Source: Ktedonobacter robiniae
GTDB lineage: Bacteria; Chloroflexota; Ktedonobacteria; Ktedonobacterales; Ktedonobacteraceae
NCBI RefSeq assembly: GCF_016587375.1
Contig: NZ_BNJG01000003.1
Location: 496,001-560,000, forward strand
Length of the DNA: 64,000 nucleotides
Direction: 5' to 3'
Shown here piece by piece: positions 36,853 to 45,385 of this stretch. The position numbers and the translations under genes are program-made. The notes under the pieces were generated by a model. It did not search any database, had not been told where the DNA came from, and saw nothing but the letters and a program-made list of their open reading frames with translations. The first letter of the stretch is position 1. Each line of letters begins with the position of its first letter.

Positions 36853-37326
36853 CTAGAGATGCGGATGGGTTGCCTTGTTTTCCTCGATTTTGGACGCACT
36901 TGCCTCTGGTTCCAGGTTAACCACAATTGGTTCCTGCCCAGTGCGGATAATTACCCAGCGCGAAGGCGTGTCTGGAGAGGGATTGATCTCCTGGTGCGGC
37001 ACAAAGGGCGGGATATAGATAAAATCGCCCGGCTCTACCTCCTCGCTGTATTGCATCCCCTCGCCCCAGCGCACCTGGCTGTGGCCCGAGACCACGTAGA
37101 TAACCGTCTCCAACTCGCCATGATGGTGTACACCGCTGGCAACCTGGGGCTGCACAACCGTGATACCAGCCCAGATGCCCTGTGATCCGGCAAGCTCACG
37201 CGAGACAGCAGCGACCCGCTCCATCCCCGGCGTCTGCGGCGTATTTGCGTCAAACTGCGACGGTTTAATCACACGCACGGTTGCCTGCTGCTCCGGCCCT
37301 GGCTGAACGCCTTCCTCTCTGCTCAT
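36853..37326 (-). CDS. cupin-domain protein
   Basis: A 157-residue single cupin barrel. Motif 1: GVHHHGELETVIYVVSG, with His ligands and Glu. Motif 2: PGDFIYIPPFVPHQEINPS, with the last His. A divalent metal is expected. AGGAGATATGAG-type site precedes the ATG. The enzyme activity, if any, is unknown; such cupins include dioxygenases and isomerases. Confidence 0.88.
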   Translation of the reverse strand: MSREEGVQPGPEQQATVRVIKPSQFDANTPQTPGMERVAAVSRELAGSQGIWAGITVVQPQVASGVHHHGELETVIYVVSGHSQVRWGEGMQYSEEVEPGDFIYIPPFVPHQEINPSPDTPSRWVIIRTGQEPIVVNLEPEASASKIEENKATHPHL

Positions 37327-37401
37327 ATCTCCTCCTTATTAGGACTCTTTTGAGCTTATTGTACATTACAGCAAGGTCTATAGCAGGCTGAAAACTCCTG
37401 G

Positions 37402-38319
37402 CTACTGCTTATAGACGTGAATCGCGCCGCTTCCTGTGCTGATCGAGATGAGTGCCTGGGGACTCGTGCCGATGCTGTCAGTATTGAAGTCGTTTTGAAT
37501 ATTACGACCCGAAGTAGTATGAGTGGAAAGCAGAAGCGCTGAGTCAGAAGGTAAGCGTAGGTCAATGTTCCCGCTTCCACTCTCTAACTTATAGTTCCCG
37601 CCGGCCACGAACCGACCATTAAAATGTATATCACCACTTCCTGTATGCAAAACGCTAGCTCCCTGTAGCAGCACATTCTGGAGTGTAACATCACCACTAC
37701 CCGTCTCAGCTCTGATCTGCCCATTAACATCCTCGACTATAATTGGGCCAGATGCATCATATATATCGAGATCACTTGCGCTGGGAACAGTAATATCGAG
37801 GTCAATGCTGGCTGAATCGAAGAGGAATGAAGCACTGCTCCCTTCGACCTGCACTGTGCTTGCATTGCCATTCTGAGCATAATCGACCTGCAAGTTATCG
37901 AGAAAAGCGCCAGGATTAGGCGTGTGCTTTGTCGCTGCCACGACAATGGCGTTAGTTGAACCTTGATGGATATGCACATAGCCATGCGTGTTCTTGACAT
38001 GCAGGCTACTTCTTCCCGTAAGTGCGAATGTATGCGCGGGCAAAGGGCTGCTGATGCTTGCTGCAGATAATTGCCTGTTGATCAGCCCACCCACAGCAAG
38101 CAAAAAGACTAGCAAAATCAGTAACCCCAGATACCTTGGGCGACGCCTACGTAAACGTTGCGGTTGACGCTGAGAATTTGTTGCTGGCCTGCATAGCCAT
38201 ACAGATCTATTTTCTCCTCATGCTGGTTCAGCATTAAACGCACGAGGTTCATAATCGAGTTGCGCACGAGGCTCAGCACTGCTATTTCTTGGGTCATAAA
38301 ATTGCTGCTCAGGCTGCAT
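37402..38319 (-). CDS. DUF4097-like envelope protein, 5' part disrupted
   Basis: From about 38115 down, the frame encodes a basic stretch (QRLRRRRPRYLG), a membrane helix (LLILLVFLLAVGGLIN) and a beta-helix-like outer domain with repeated ETGSGDVTL, HTGSGDIHF, ESGSGNIDL units, as in DUF4097 adhesin-like proteins. A good site (AAGGAG) and ATG at 38319 begin an in-frame head (MQPEQQFYDPRNSSAEPRAQ) that meets TGA at 38218-38220. Another frame between ~38220 and ~38170 reads QHEEKIDLYGYAGQQQ, which looks more natural. Two compensating indels would join all parts. Without them there is no credible start. Confidence 0.6.
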
Positions 38320-38380
38320 ATATCTCTCTCCTTAAACTATGGAAAGCTACTTATGAACGCTCCAAAGAACTTCTTCTCCC

Positions 38381-39784
38381 CTAAATGGAGGAGGCTTTTT
38401 GACGACGAATGAGCATGGCAAGGCTTAGAGCAAGCAAGCCAGCAATGCAGAGCCAGGCAAATGTATCGCCGATGTGGGCATAAATAGTCTGCTCCCCTCG
38501 TACTGGCACAAAGGCCACCATCGTTTGATCATCTGTACTGAAGTAATCAACCGAAGCCAGTGTACGCCCTTTATCGTCAACTGCTAGCGAGAGTCCATTA
38601 TTTGTCTGGCGTACCAGTGAGAAACCATTTTCGATGGCTCGATAGGTTGCCGCATGTGTGTGCCAGGGATCAATTTCCTTCCAATCGTTGGAAGGAGCAA
38701 GAAGAATATCTGTCCGAGCTTGTCCTGTCTGTTGAAGTAGTGCGGGAAAATCTTCGTCGAAACAAATGACATTTGCCAGGCGACCATACTGTGTCGAAAC
38801 GACTGGTACTTTACCATCACCCTGAATAACGTCCTCCATTCCCTCAACAGGATGTGCTTTCTCATAACGCCAGACCATGTTCCCATGAGGATCGATCAAA
38901 ATTGCCTCGTCTCGCACTTTGGGTAGAATTTGCTTGTCAAATACACATACTCCCATATTCAGGTAAATTCCAGACTGCCGTGCAACTGCGCTGGCTCGTG
39001 TAAGCAATTCGGACTCATCCATTTGTAAGACGAAAGTTCCACACTCGGGCCAGGCCACAATCTTTGCCCCCGCGCTCGCTTCGCGTCGGGTACGTGAAAG
39101 CAGGTCATTGGTAAGTGTAAAGCTTCCAGTGTGCATAGCATTTAGATTTACTTGTGTCGTTTTGCCCAAATTGAATGCAGAGAGTGTGGGTAGTACCTGG
39201 CTTATGAGCGATTGCGGAACACCCAGGCTTGCCACGCGCACTGTTGGAGCCTGAGAGGGCAGGAGAAGGCGTATACTACCACCAATGAATATCAGGGCCA
39301 AAATTCCGCTATAGAGCAAGGCTCCCGCACGAATTCTCTTCCAAGAAAAATGCTGCTCCCACATCCAATTACAGATCGAGGCAAACCAGGCCATCACAAA
39401 AACAATACCACTTGTGCCTGTTATGGAGAGCACTTGCAACAAAGGCAGATTGCCGTATTGAGTATATGCAAGCGAACCTACATCTCCAAAAGGATCAACG
39501 AGTCCTCGCAAATACGCTACGGCGGTAAAACCTAGGGGGAGAAGCAAGGTACTCATCCAGGATTGCCACCGTCTTGCCAGGAGACAATCTACCAGGAAAG
39601 GAAGCGCCATAACGAGAGACGCAAGTGTGACAACTATTATCAAGGAGATATTCAAAGCAACATGTGACAGGCCAAGCCAGATCACTGCTGCGATAGCAAT
39701 AAGGAGTGTTGTGCATAGAAAGCCGATCAGAGGACGCTGTCCACGAGTAAAGCGCAATAAACAGAGGGGGTAAAACCAGGCCAT
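38381..39784 (-). CDS. apolipoprotein N-acyltransferase-like (Lnt/nitrilase) protein, probably 5'-truncated
   Basis: 467 residues: about six membrane helices, then a carbon-nitrogen hydrolase domain from ~185, then a last helix (FAWLCIAGLLALSLAMLI). The triad is Glu in VAWPECG, Lys in RYEKAHPVEG and Cys in NVICFDEDFP. Lnt adds a third acyl chain to lipoproteins; relatives may use other donors. The ORF begins directly in a mature-looking segment (AWFYPLCLLRFTRGQR), with a stop four codons upstream and no clear ribosome binding site, so its first helix seems to be missing at the junction with the sensor-kinase remnant. Confidence 0.75.
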   Translation of the reverse strand: MAWFYPLCLLRFTRGQRPLIGFLCTTLLIAIAAVIWLGLSHVALNISLIIVVTLASLVMALPFLVDCLLARRWQSWMSTLLLPLGFTAVAYLRGLVDPFGDVGSLAYTQYGNLPLLQVLSITGTSGIVFVMAWFASICNWMWEQHFSWKRIRAGALLYSGILALIFIGGSIRLLLPSQAPTVRVASLGVPQSLISQVLPTLSAFNLGKTTQVNLNAMHTGSFTLTNDLLSRTRREASAGAKIVAWPECGTFVLQMDESELLTRASAVARQSGIYLNMGVCVFDKQILPKVRDEAILIDPHGNMVWRYEKAHPVEGMEDVIQGDGKVPVVSTQYGRLANVICFDEDFPALLQQTGQARTDILLAPSNDWKEIDPWHTHAATYRAIENGFSLVRQTNNGLSLAVDDKGRTLASVDYFSTDDQTMVAFVPVRGEQTIYAHIGDTFAWLCIAGLLALSLAMLIRRQKASSI

Positions 39785-39798
39785 AACGAGAGGTCACC

Positions 39799-40224
39799 TT
39801 GCTGGTAGAGCAACTACGCAAGAACGACCTGGCGGTTGACTTTGTCCACACAGGAGATGAACGGGCCTTTTCCAGGCAAGCGCTAACGACGCTGTATCGC
39901 GTAGCCCAGGAAGGCTGCACGAATATCCAGCGCCACGCCCAAGCCAGCCATGTACATATCCATCTCGATTTCGGTGCTCAAGAGGCACGCCTATGCCTGG
40001 ACGATGATGGCATTGGGTTTAATACCTCTTCCATGCAGAAGCAAGATTCAGGTCATATGAAAAGCTATGGTTTGCAGGGCATGCTGGAACGCCTTTCACT
40101 GGTCAACGGCAGCTTGCGTCTTGATAGCTCTCCAGGGCAGGGAACGCAACTGCTAGCGCTTGTGCCTAGGCAGGTAACGAGAAACCTTAGTGCCGAAAAG
40201 CCCCTTGTCTCAAAAGAAATATAG
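39799..40224 (+). pseudogene. C-terminal remnant of a NarL-group sensor histidine kinase
   Basis: About 140 residues: LYRVAQEGCTNIQRHAQASH (N box), LCLDDDGIGFN (G1 box) and LQGMLERLSLVNGSL (G2), that is, the ATP-binding domain. The sensor and His-phosphotransfer parts are absent. Upstream in this frame is a stop (39784-39786), and the sequence is the Lnt-like gene on the other strand. A cognate response regulator follows 43 bp downstream, so a full kinase once stood here. Confidence 0.75.
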
Positions 40225-40266
40225 ATAAAGACGAAAATAAAACAAATTAGAAGGAATGTTGAGTAT

Positions 40267-40982
40267 ATGAATATTGGAGAGTCAGAAAAGGGAGAACGGG
40301 ACGAAGTCCGCGTGCTCGTAGTTGATGACCAGCAACTGGTGCGCGACGGGATTGTCTCCCTGTTACGTGTCCAGGCCGGACTGACAATAGTAGGGGCCGC
40401 GGGGAATGGGCAGGAAGCGCTAGAACAGGCCCTCGCACTGCATCCCGACGTCATCTTAATGGATATCCGTATGCCCAGCATGGATGGCGTCGCAGCCACT
40501 GCCCAGATTCTCAAGCAGCTACCTACCTGCTGCATCCTTATGCTAACCACCTTTGATGATGACGCCTATGTCAGAGACGCCTTACGTACGGGTGCACGTG
40601 GTTATTTGCTCAAAGATATGCCCGTTGCCGACCTGGCACAGGCCATCTTCGCGGCCTCCAGAGGCGTCTACCAGCTTGATGCGGCAGTGATTGAGCGTAT
40701 CGTCGCACCAACTGGTACGCCTGACATAAGACAACATGAACAAGTGCCAACACCTATTCCATCCCAGCACGAACAGGCAGCGTTACTGAAGCGCGACTAA
40801 CGAGGCGCGAGCAAGAGATTCTGCGCCTGGTCGCCACAGGTGCAACGAATCGAGAGGTGGCTGAACGCCTAGTCATCAGCGAAGGAACTGTCAAGAATCA
40901 TCTGGCAAACCTATTTAGCCGCCTTGGACTGCGCGACCGCACCCAGGCGGTGCTCTATGCACGCGAGCATGAACTCCTATAG
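40267..40982 (+). CDS. NarL/FixJ-type response regulator, frameshifted near 40776
   Basis: Receiver at ~15-130: acidic pair in VLVVDDQQ, phosphoacceptor Asp in DVILMDIRMPSMDG, Thr in MLTTFDDD, Lys in YLLKDMPV. Frame 0 stops at 40800. Stepping back one base near the GG at 40776 yields SVTEARLTRREQEILRLVAT and then GATNREVAERLVISEGTVKN, a complete LuxR-type helix-turn-helix, ending at 40982. With the extra base the product is about 238 residues. It is the partner of the truncated kinase upstream. Confidence 0.85.
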
Positions 40983-41214
40983 CTTCTCACTCTCAACAGC
41001 TATAGCCTCTTCTACATTACTCAAGCACAAAAGCACCATTACACTCTTTAAACTCAATAATATGTAATGAGAGTCCGCCTATAATGGAAGTGCCAGCACC
41101 TGCCTGCTGAGTACAAGCTGGAATGGAGGTGGAGAACGGAGAACGAGAATGTATAATGCAGATGGCAGATGCCCTTTAAAGGGAGGTCTGCGTGAGTACT
41201 AAAAGGAGGACTCT

Positions 41215-42045
41215 GTGATCCAACATCTCACGCGCAAGGTGTGCCTCTTTGCGCTGTCTCTCGCTCTACTCCTGGCGAGCGGACAAACGTTAAGCGTCTC
41301 AGCACATACACACAGCCAGTTGAGTAAGTTACCTGTACAACTCAACGCGAAGGCCAGTCTGAGCCACGATCCACGCGGGATGGCCTACTTCGCCCTACGT
41401 AACAATGGACTTCATGCGATTGTCACGCTGAATGGACTGGCGCCCAATAGCGTACACCCGGCGCATATCCACAGCGGCACCTGCGAACAAAGCCAGGAGG
41501 GCGCCATCCTCTATTCGCTTCCTAACATCACTGCCGATAAACACGGCCTGGCCTACCTGGACACCACCATCAGTGGCTTTAGTATACCCACGACGGCCTT
41601 AGCACTCAACGTCCATAATGGGCCGACCCTCGGGAGCGCGATGCAAAAAGTAGCCATTACCTGTGGTGACATTAAGTTCTCCAAAGCACGCGCGGATGTC
41701 GCGATGGGTCCAACCAACGATCCCAACGAGGCCGTCAGTGGATCAGCGACCCTGGCGCTAAAAGACCGCGTTCTTACCGTCACTCTGGCGCTCCAGGGCC
41801 TCGCCCCCGGCAGCACCCATGCCGCACACATCCATTCGGGTAGCTGCTATCGCTCTGGTCCGGTCGTCCACGCCTTCCCTGTTGTGACCGCCAGCGCCCA
41901 GGGTACCGCCCAGGTCACGGCAAGCTTTAACAACATCGACACCATCCCTGCCTACGGCTGGTACATCCACGTCCACGACTCAACCGACCTCTCAACTCAG
42001 ACAGGATACAATCCCATCTCCTGTGGCAATATCGTGCGAGGATAA
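41215..42045 (+). CDS. exported protein with two CHRD-like domains
   Basis: 276 residues from a GTG start with AAGGAGG five bases upstream. Signal peptide ~1-30 (LFALSLALLLASGQTLSVSA). Two similar halves follow, each with VTLNGLAPNSVHPAHIHSGTC or VTLALQGLAPGSTHAAHIHS type motifs and a strand YIHVHDS near the end, as in CHRD domains. His-rich AHIHSG loops may bind metal. Function is unknown. In the 230 bp upstream I see no other gene. Confidence 0.78.
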   Translation: MIQHLTRKVCLFALSLALLLASGQTLSVSAHTHSQLSKLPVQLNAKASLSHDPRGMAYFALRNNGLHAIVTLNGLAPNSVHPAHIHSGTCEQSQEGAILYSLPNITADKHGLAYLDTTISGFSIPTTALALNVHNGPTLGSAMQKVAITCGDIKFSKARADVAMGPTNDPNEAVSGSATLALKDRVLTVTLALQGLAPGSTHAAHIHSGSCYRSGPVVHAFPVVTASAQGTAQVTASFNNIDTIPAYGWYIHVHDSTDLSTQTGYNPISCGNIVRG

Positions 42046-42052
42046 AGAGCAT

Positions 42053-42086
42053 ATGAGAGGTGCAGGCCGATGCCTGCACCTCTCAT
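42053..42086. terminator. hairpin terminator after the CHRD gene
   Basis: ATGAGAGGTGCAGGC (42053-42067) pairs perfectly with GCCTGCACCTCTCAT (42072-42086); followed by CTTATTTTTG. Confidence 0.8.
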
Positions 42087-42100
42087 CTTATTTTTGTGCT

Positions 42101-42131
42101 GTGCCCTGGCAGCCTGCGGCTGCCAGGGCAC
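42101..42131. repeat. palindromic repeat family C (copy 2)
   Basis: GTGCCCTGGCAGCC and GGCTGCCAGGGCAC pair perfectly over three bases. The core is identical to 35406-35430. Confidence 0.75.
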
Positions 42132-42219
42132 AGCGCGCCTCTTACCAATGTATGATATTATATGCGCTGTACGCTTGTTTGCATAGAAATAAGTATAGAC
42201 GCTCTCAAGGAGATTCTCT

Positions 42220-42819
42220 GTGTTTAACGTTTGTCCACAGTGTGGCGAATATTCGGTTGAGAAAACAGTCGATCCCTCTGGACCCTACGCTGTCTGCCCA
42301 TTTTGCCACTATGCGCATCCATTTCTACAGCAACCGTTGTTCATCATCACAGGTCCCAGCGGCGCAGGGAAAACGACGGTCTGCCTGGAACTGGTTTCAC
42401 GCCTGCATGAATGCGTTGTCATGGAATCAGATATTCTTTGGGGCCATAATCCTGAGGGCTATCACGAGACATGGTTACGGATCGCGAAAAACGTTGGCCA
42501 GGCCGGTCGTCCCGTCGTTCTCTGTGGAACCGCGCTCCCTGAACATTTTGAGACACAACCTGAACGTCGCTACTTCTCGACGCTCTACTATCTCGCCATA
42601 GTTTGTGATGACACCTTGCTAGAAGAGCGTTTGAAGCGTCGGCCACTATGGCGTAAATCAAGTTCAAGCGATGTTGTCGAGCAGATGATACAATTTAACC
42701 GTTGGCTCAAAGAGCACACGAATACGACCAATCCACCCATGACCCTCTATGATAATAGCCACCAACCGCTTCAAGAGACAAGCGAAGAGATCGCTCAGTG
42801 GATACGTCAACGGCTCTAG
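42220..42819 (+). CDS. zinc-ribbon plus P-loop kinase-like protein
   Basis: 199 residues from a GTG start with AAGGAG upstream. Zinc ribbon at ~5-31 (CPQCGE, CPFCHY), Walker A GPSGAGKTT at ~44-52, then a kinase-like core (VVLCGTALPEHFE, AIVCDDTLLEERLKRRPLWR). It resembles nucleotide/nucleoside kinases of the AAA_33 group; the substrate is unknown. Confidence 0.8.
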   Translation: MFNVCPQCGEYSVEKTVDPSGPYAVCPFCHYAHPFLQQPLFIITGPSGAGKTTVCLELVSRLHECVVMESDILWGHNPEGYHETWLRIAKNVGQAGRPVVLCGTALPEHFETQPERRYFSTLYYLAIVCDDTLLEERLKRRPLWRKSSSSDVVEQMIQFNRWLKEHTNTTNPPMTLYDNSHQPLQETSEEIAQWIRQRL

Positions 42820-42849
42820 CAAAATGAGCAACTGGAAAGGTTCACCAGA

Positions 42850-43413
42850 ATGACGATTCTTGAGACGCCCCGCCTGCTGCTACGCCCCATCCAGCTTGGG
42901 GACGCACAAGCCCAATATGAGATCAGGCAGCATCCAGACGTCTATGAGTTCGATGGGCATGTACTCCTACCAGATGGTAGCAAGCGACCAAAAACACTGG
43001 AAGAAATACGCGAGCAGTTAGAAAAGCGTGTCGGTGAGTTCGGGATCCAGGGCTTCGGTATGTGGGCGGTTACGCTTAAAGAGAACAAGGCCTTTGTGGG
43101 CTGGGCTGGCCTTCAATTTTATCTGCTGGAGTACCCCACGTACAGCCAACCAGAGATCGAACTATTCTATGGACAATCGCGGGACTACTGGGGCCAGGGC
43201 ATCACCCACGAGGCATGCCAGAAGTTACTTGAGCACGGCTTCAAAAAGCTCAAACTCACACGCATCACCAGCGTGATTCACCGCGAGAACACGCACTCGC
43301 TTAACGTTGCCCGGCGCAACGGTATGCGCTTCATCGACCACCCCACCGAGTCCTATAACGTCGTCGGCATTCTCGACAATCCCTATCTCGCCCAGAACCA
43401 GGGCAATCAATAA
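42850..43413 (+). CDS. GNAT-family acetyltransferase, RimJ/RimL type
   Basis: 187 residues. It starts TPRLLLRPIQLGDAQAQYEI, the RimJ/RimL opening. The core includes GWAGLQFYLLE, then IELFYGQSRDYWGQGITHEAC for acetyl-CoA and RITSVIHRENTHSLNVARRNG. GGAAAGG precedes the ATG; 30 bp after the kinase-like gene, so probably one transcript. Confidence 0.92.
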   Translation: MTILETPRLLLRPIQLGDAQAQYEIRQHPDVYEFDGHVLLPDGSKRPKTLEEIREQLEKRVGEFGIQGFGMWAVTLKENKAFVGWAGLQFYLLEYPTYSQPEIELFYGQSRDYWGQGITHEACQKLLEHGFKKLKLTRITSVIHRENTHSLNVARRNGMRFIDHPTESYNVVGILDNPYLAQNQGNQ

Positions 43414-43451
43414 CATACACTGGTTGAAAAACGTGCGTCTGATGGAGAAAA

Positions 43452-43496
43452 TCTCTAAAAACCAGCCTTCTATGCTAGAAGGCTGGTTTTTAGAGA
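43452..43496. terminator. bidirectional hairpin terminator
   Basis: Perfect 21-bp arms (43452-43472, 43476-43496) with A5 and T5 tracts, between convergent genes. Confidence 0.88.
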
Positions 43497-43504
43497 GAGG
43501 AAAT

Positions 43505-43876
43505 TTACCAGGCAGGTGCCCAGATACCAAATTCGTTGTTATCGAGGTCAGCGAATTGAGCCCATTTGCCCCAGGGTTGAGTGGTAAGTTCCTGGGTAAG
43601 AGTAACCCCACGAGCCTTAAGAGTGGCGCAAGTTTCTTCTATATTGTCGGCATGCAGGACGAAGCCAGTCATACCCGTTGCGTTGCCGCCACTCTGACCG
43701 CGCAGACCCAGCATGATATGGGTCTGTGTGCCAGGAAGGGCAATTTCAAGCCAGCGCTCAGTTTCGCTCATCGGCTGGTCATCTACCTTTTCAAAGCCGA
43801 GCTTGTGAACATAAAAATCAAGAGCTTTGTCCTGATCGCTGACACCTATAGTGATAGTTCCGATTTTCGTGAACAT
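43505..43876 (-). CDS. VOC-family protein
   Basis: 123 residues in the glyoxalase fold: IGTITIGVSDQDKALDFYVH, GMTGFVLHADNIEETCATLK, ending WAQFADLDNNEFGIWAPAW. AGAGGAAAC precedes the ATG. The pattern is close to 4-hydroxyphenylpyruvate-dioxygenase-like and resistance-type VOC proteins; the substrate is unknown. Confidence 0.88.
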   Translation of the reverse strand: MFTKIGTITIGVSDQDKALDFYVHKLGFEKVDDQPMSETERWLEIALPGTQTHIMLGLRGQSGGNATGMTGFVLHADNIEETCATLKARGVTLTQELTTQPWGKWAQFADLDNNEFGIWAPAW

Positions 43877-44161
43877 GTTTCCTCTATCCTTACTGTTGCT
43901 TGTCAGTAGCCGTTTAGAAGTCTACCAACCGGGATTATATCCCTGATCGGATTCAGTATACCTTAATCAGGCTTTGGAAAACTTCTCGTATCTTGCTCAC
44001 TTACCAGGAGGAGTTCAGTCCACCGCCCTCTCTTGTGCGAAGACGAAAAGACAGTGTTCATCGGACAAACCCATCTATCAATGCACATTGCCCCACCACG
44101 GTTGGGCGCAATCTCTTGTTTATGGAGAACATGCCTATCCTGGCCTGCTCGTGCGCTTTCT

Positions 44162-44181
44162 CTATAAGGGTAATCGGTTTC
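44162..44181 (+). promoter_or_regulatory. upstream operator O1 for the LacI-family regulator
   Basis: The 20 bp CTATAAGGGTAATCGGTTTC are the exact reverse complement of 44275-44294. The core AATCGGTT fits the LacI-family half-site pattern AANCGNTT. Confidence 0.6.
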
Positions 44182-44235
44182 TTTATGCGCATTCAAGCAT
44201 ATCCTCAGTAACAAGCGAGCGTTGAAGCTTAGATA

Positions 44236-44264
44236 TTTACAGTGTTCAGGGACAATGTTATACT
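44236..44264 (+). promoter_or_regulatory. sigma-70-type promoter of the LacI-family gene
   Basis: TTTACA (44236-44241) and TATACT (44259-44264) are exactly 17 bp apart. Start of transcription would be near 44271, a few bases before operator O2. Confidence 0.65.
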
Positions 44265-44274
44265 TATATGCAGC

Positions 44275-44294
44275 GAAACCGATTACCCTTATAG
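44275..44294 (+). promoter_or_regulatory. downstream operator O2 for the LacI-family regulator
   Basis: GAAACCGATTACCCTTATAG, core AACCGATT. It overlaps the expected transcription start, so binding would block it. O1 and O2 centres are 113 bp apart, suited to looping. Confidence 0.6.
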
Positions 44295-44328
44295 GTCATA
44301 TATTAAAGAGGCTCGAAAGAGGCTTGCC

Positions 44329-45348
44329 ATGCCAAAGGTGACAATTTATGACGTGGCTAAACGAGCTGGCGTCTCTGCCGCCACCGTCTCGAAAGTCTTA
44401 AATGGAACTGGCCGCATCTCTCCAGAGACCAGCCAGCGGATTCGTGCCGCCATCGAGGAACTTCAGTATCGCCCCAGCCTGATCGCCAGTGCGTTGAAAA
44501 AACACCAGACCTTTAGCGTGGGCTTGCTTGTTCCCGACATTACCAACCCCTTTTATGCCGCCCTGGCGCGCGCTGTCGAGGACCAGGCCCTGGCCCACAA
44601 CTATGCCGTCCTCATATGCAGCACCGATAACATTGCCGAGCGCGAGGAGAAACAGCTGGAGCTCTTCCTGCGCCAGCGCCTGGACGGCCTGATCGTTGCC
44701 ACATCTGAGGCCATGGGACAGGAGTTTTTCAACACCCTGCATCAATCACAGGTGCGCGTCGTCTTTATCGACCGCGTCATTCCCAATGTGCCCTATCCCG
44801 TCATCGCGACCGACCACTACCTGGGCAGCTACCTGGCGACCGAGCACCTGATCGAGCTGGGACACCGCGACATTGCCATTTTCCTGGAACCACTAACCCT
44901 ACGCTCGTCGCTTGAGCGCCTGCGTGGCTTCGCCAAAGCCCTGGAGGCCCACCAGATCAAATTCGATGATCACCTCGTCTTTAGCGAGGGTTTCGGCGTC
45001 GAGGCAGGCTACGAGCTGGCGCAACGCATGCTCACTCAGAAGGGCCCACAGGAGCTTCCCACGGCTATCTTCGCGGCCACCGACCAGCTAGCTATAGGAG
45101 CGCTCCAATATTTCCACGAAAAGGGCATCAGTGTACCGGACCAGATATCGCTTATCGGCTACGATGACATTCAAATGGCAAAAATGGTCTCGCCACCCCT
45201 GACGACCGTCGCCCAACCCATAACCGAGCTTGGACATCAAGCCTTCGAGGTACTCCTGGGCACTCAAGCCCTCTCCGCAACAACCACATTGCTACCGCCC
45301 AGGGTTGTCGTTCGTAGCTCTACAGCGGCTCCCCACCTACAAAGCTAG
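44329..45348 (+). CDS. LacI-family transcriptional regulator
   Basis: 339 residues. Helix-turn-helix and hinge at 2-58 (VTIYDVAKRAGVSAATVSKV, then RPSLIASALKKHQT); periplasmic-binding-like effector domain after that (VGLLVPDITNPFYAALARAV, AIFAATDQLAIGALQYFHEK, ISLIGYDDIQMAKMVSPPLT). The ATG at 44329 is chosen because the DNA-binding domain starts here. It probably represses itself through the paired operators upstream. The ligand should be a sugar; no sugar operon is adjacent, so distant targets are likely. Confidence 0.93.
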   Translation: MPKVTIYDVAKRAGVSAATVSKVLNGTGRISPETSQRIRAAIEELQYRPSLIASALKKHQTFSVGLLVPDITNPFYAALARAVEDQALAHNYAVLICSTDNIAEREEKQLELFLRQRLDGLIVATSEAMGQEFFNTLHQSQVRVVFIDRVIPNVPYPVIATDHYLGSYLATEHLIELGHRDIAIFLEPLTLRSSLERLRGFAKALEAHQIKFDDHLVFSEGFGVEAGYELAQRMLTQKGPQELPTAIFAATDQLAIGALQYFHEKGISVPDQISLIGYDDIQMAKMVSPPLTTVAQPITELGHQAFEVLLGTQALSATTTLLPPRVVVRSSTAAPHLQS

Positions 45349-45385
45349 CGGGCGAAAGCAACACTACATGTAATCCAGGTAGCCC

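Larger units (their letters stand above)
43877..44328. other. regulatory region of the LacI-type gene
   Basis: No gene. A minus-strand ORF across 43963-44214 is open only because of the inverted repeat and has no ribosome binding site. The promoter and two operators described separately lie here. Confidence 0.6.

Noticed and set aside
43963..44214. A minus-strand ORF whose peptide TDYPYR also appears in the upstream extension of the LacI gene
   Set aside because: The shared peptide comes from the 20-bp inverted repeat read on both strands; there is no ribosome binding site.
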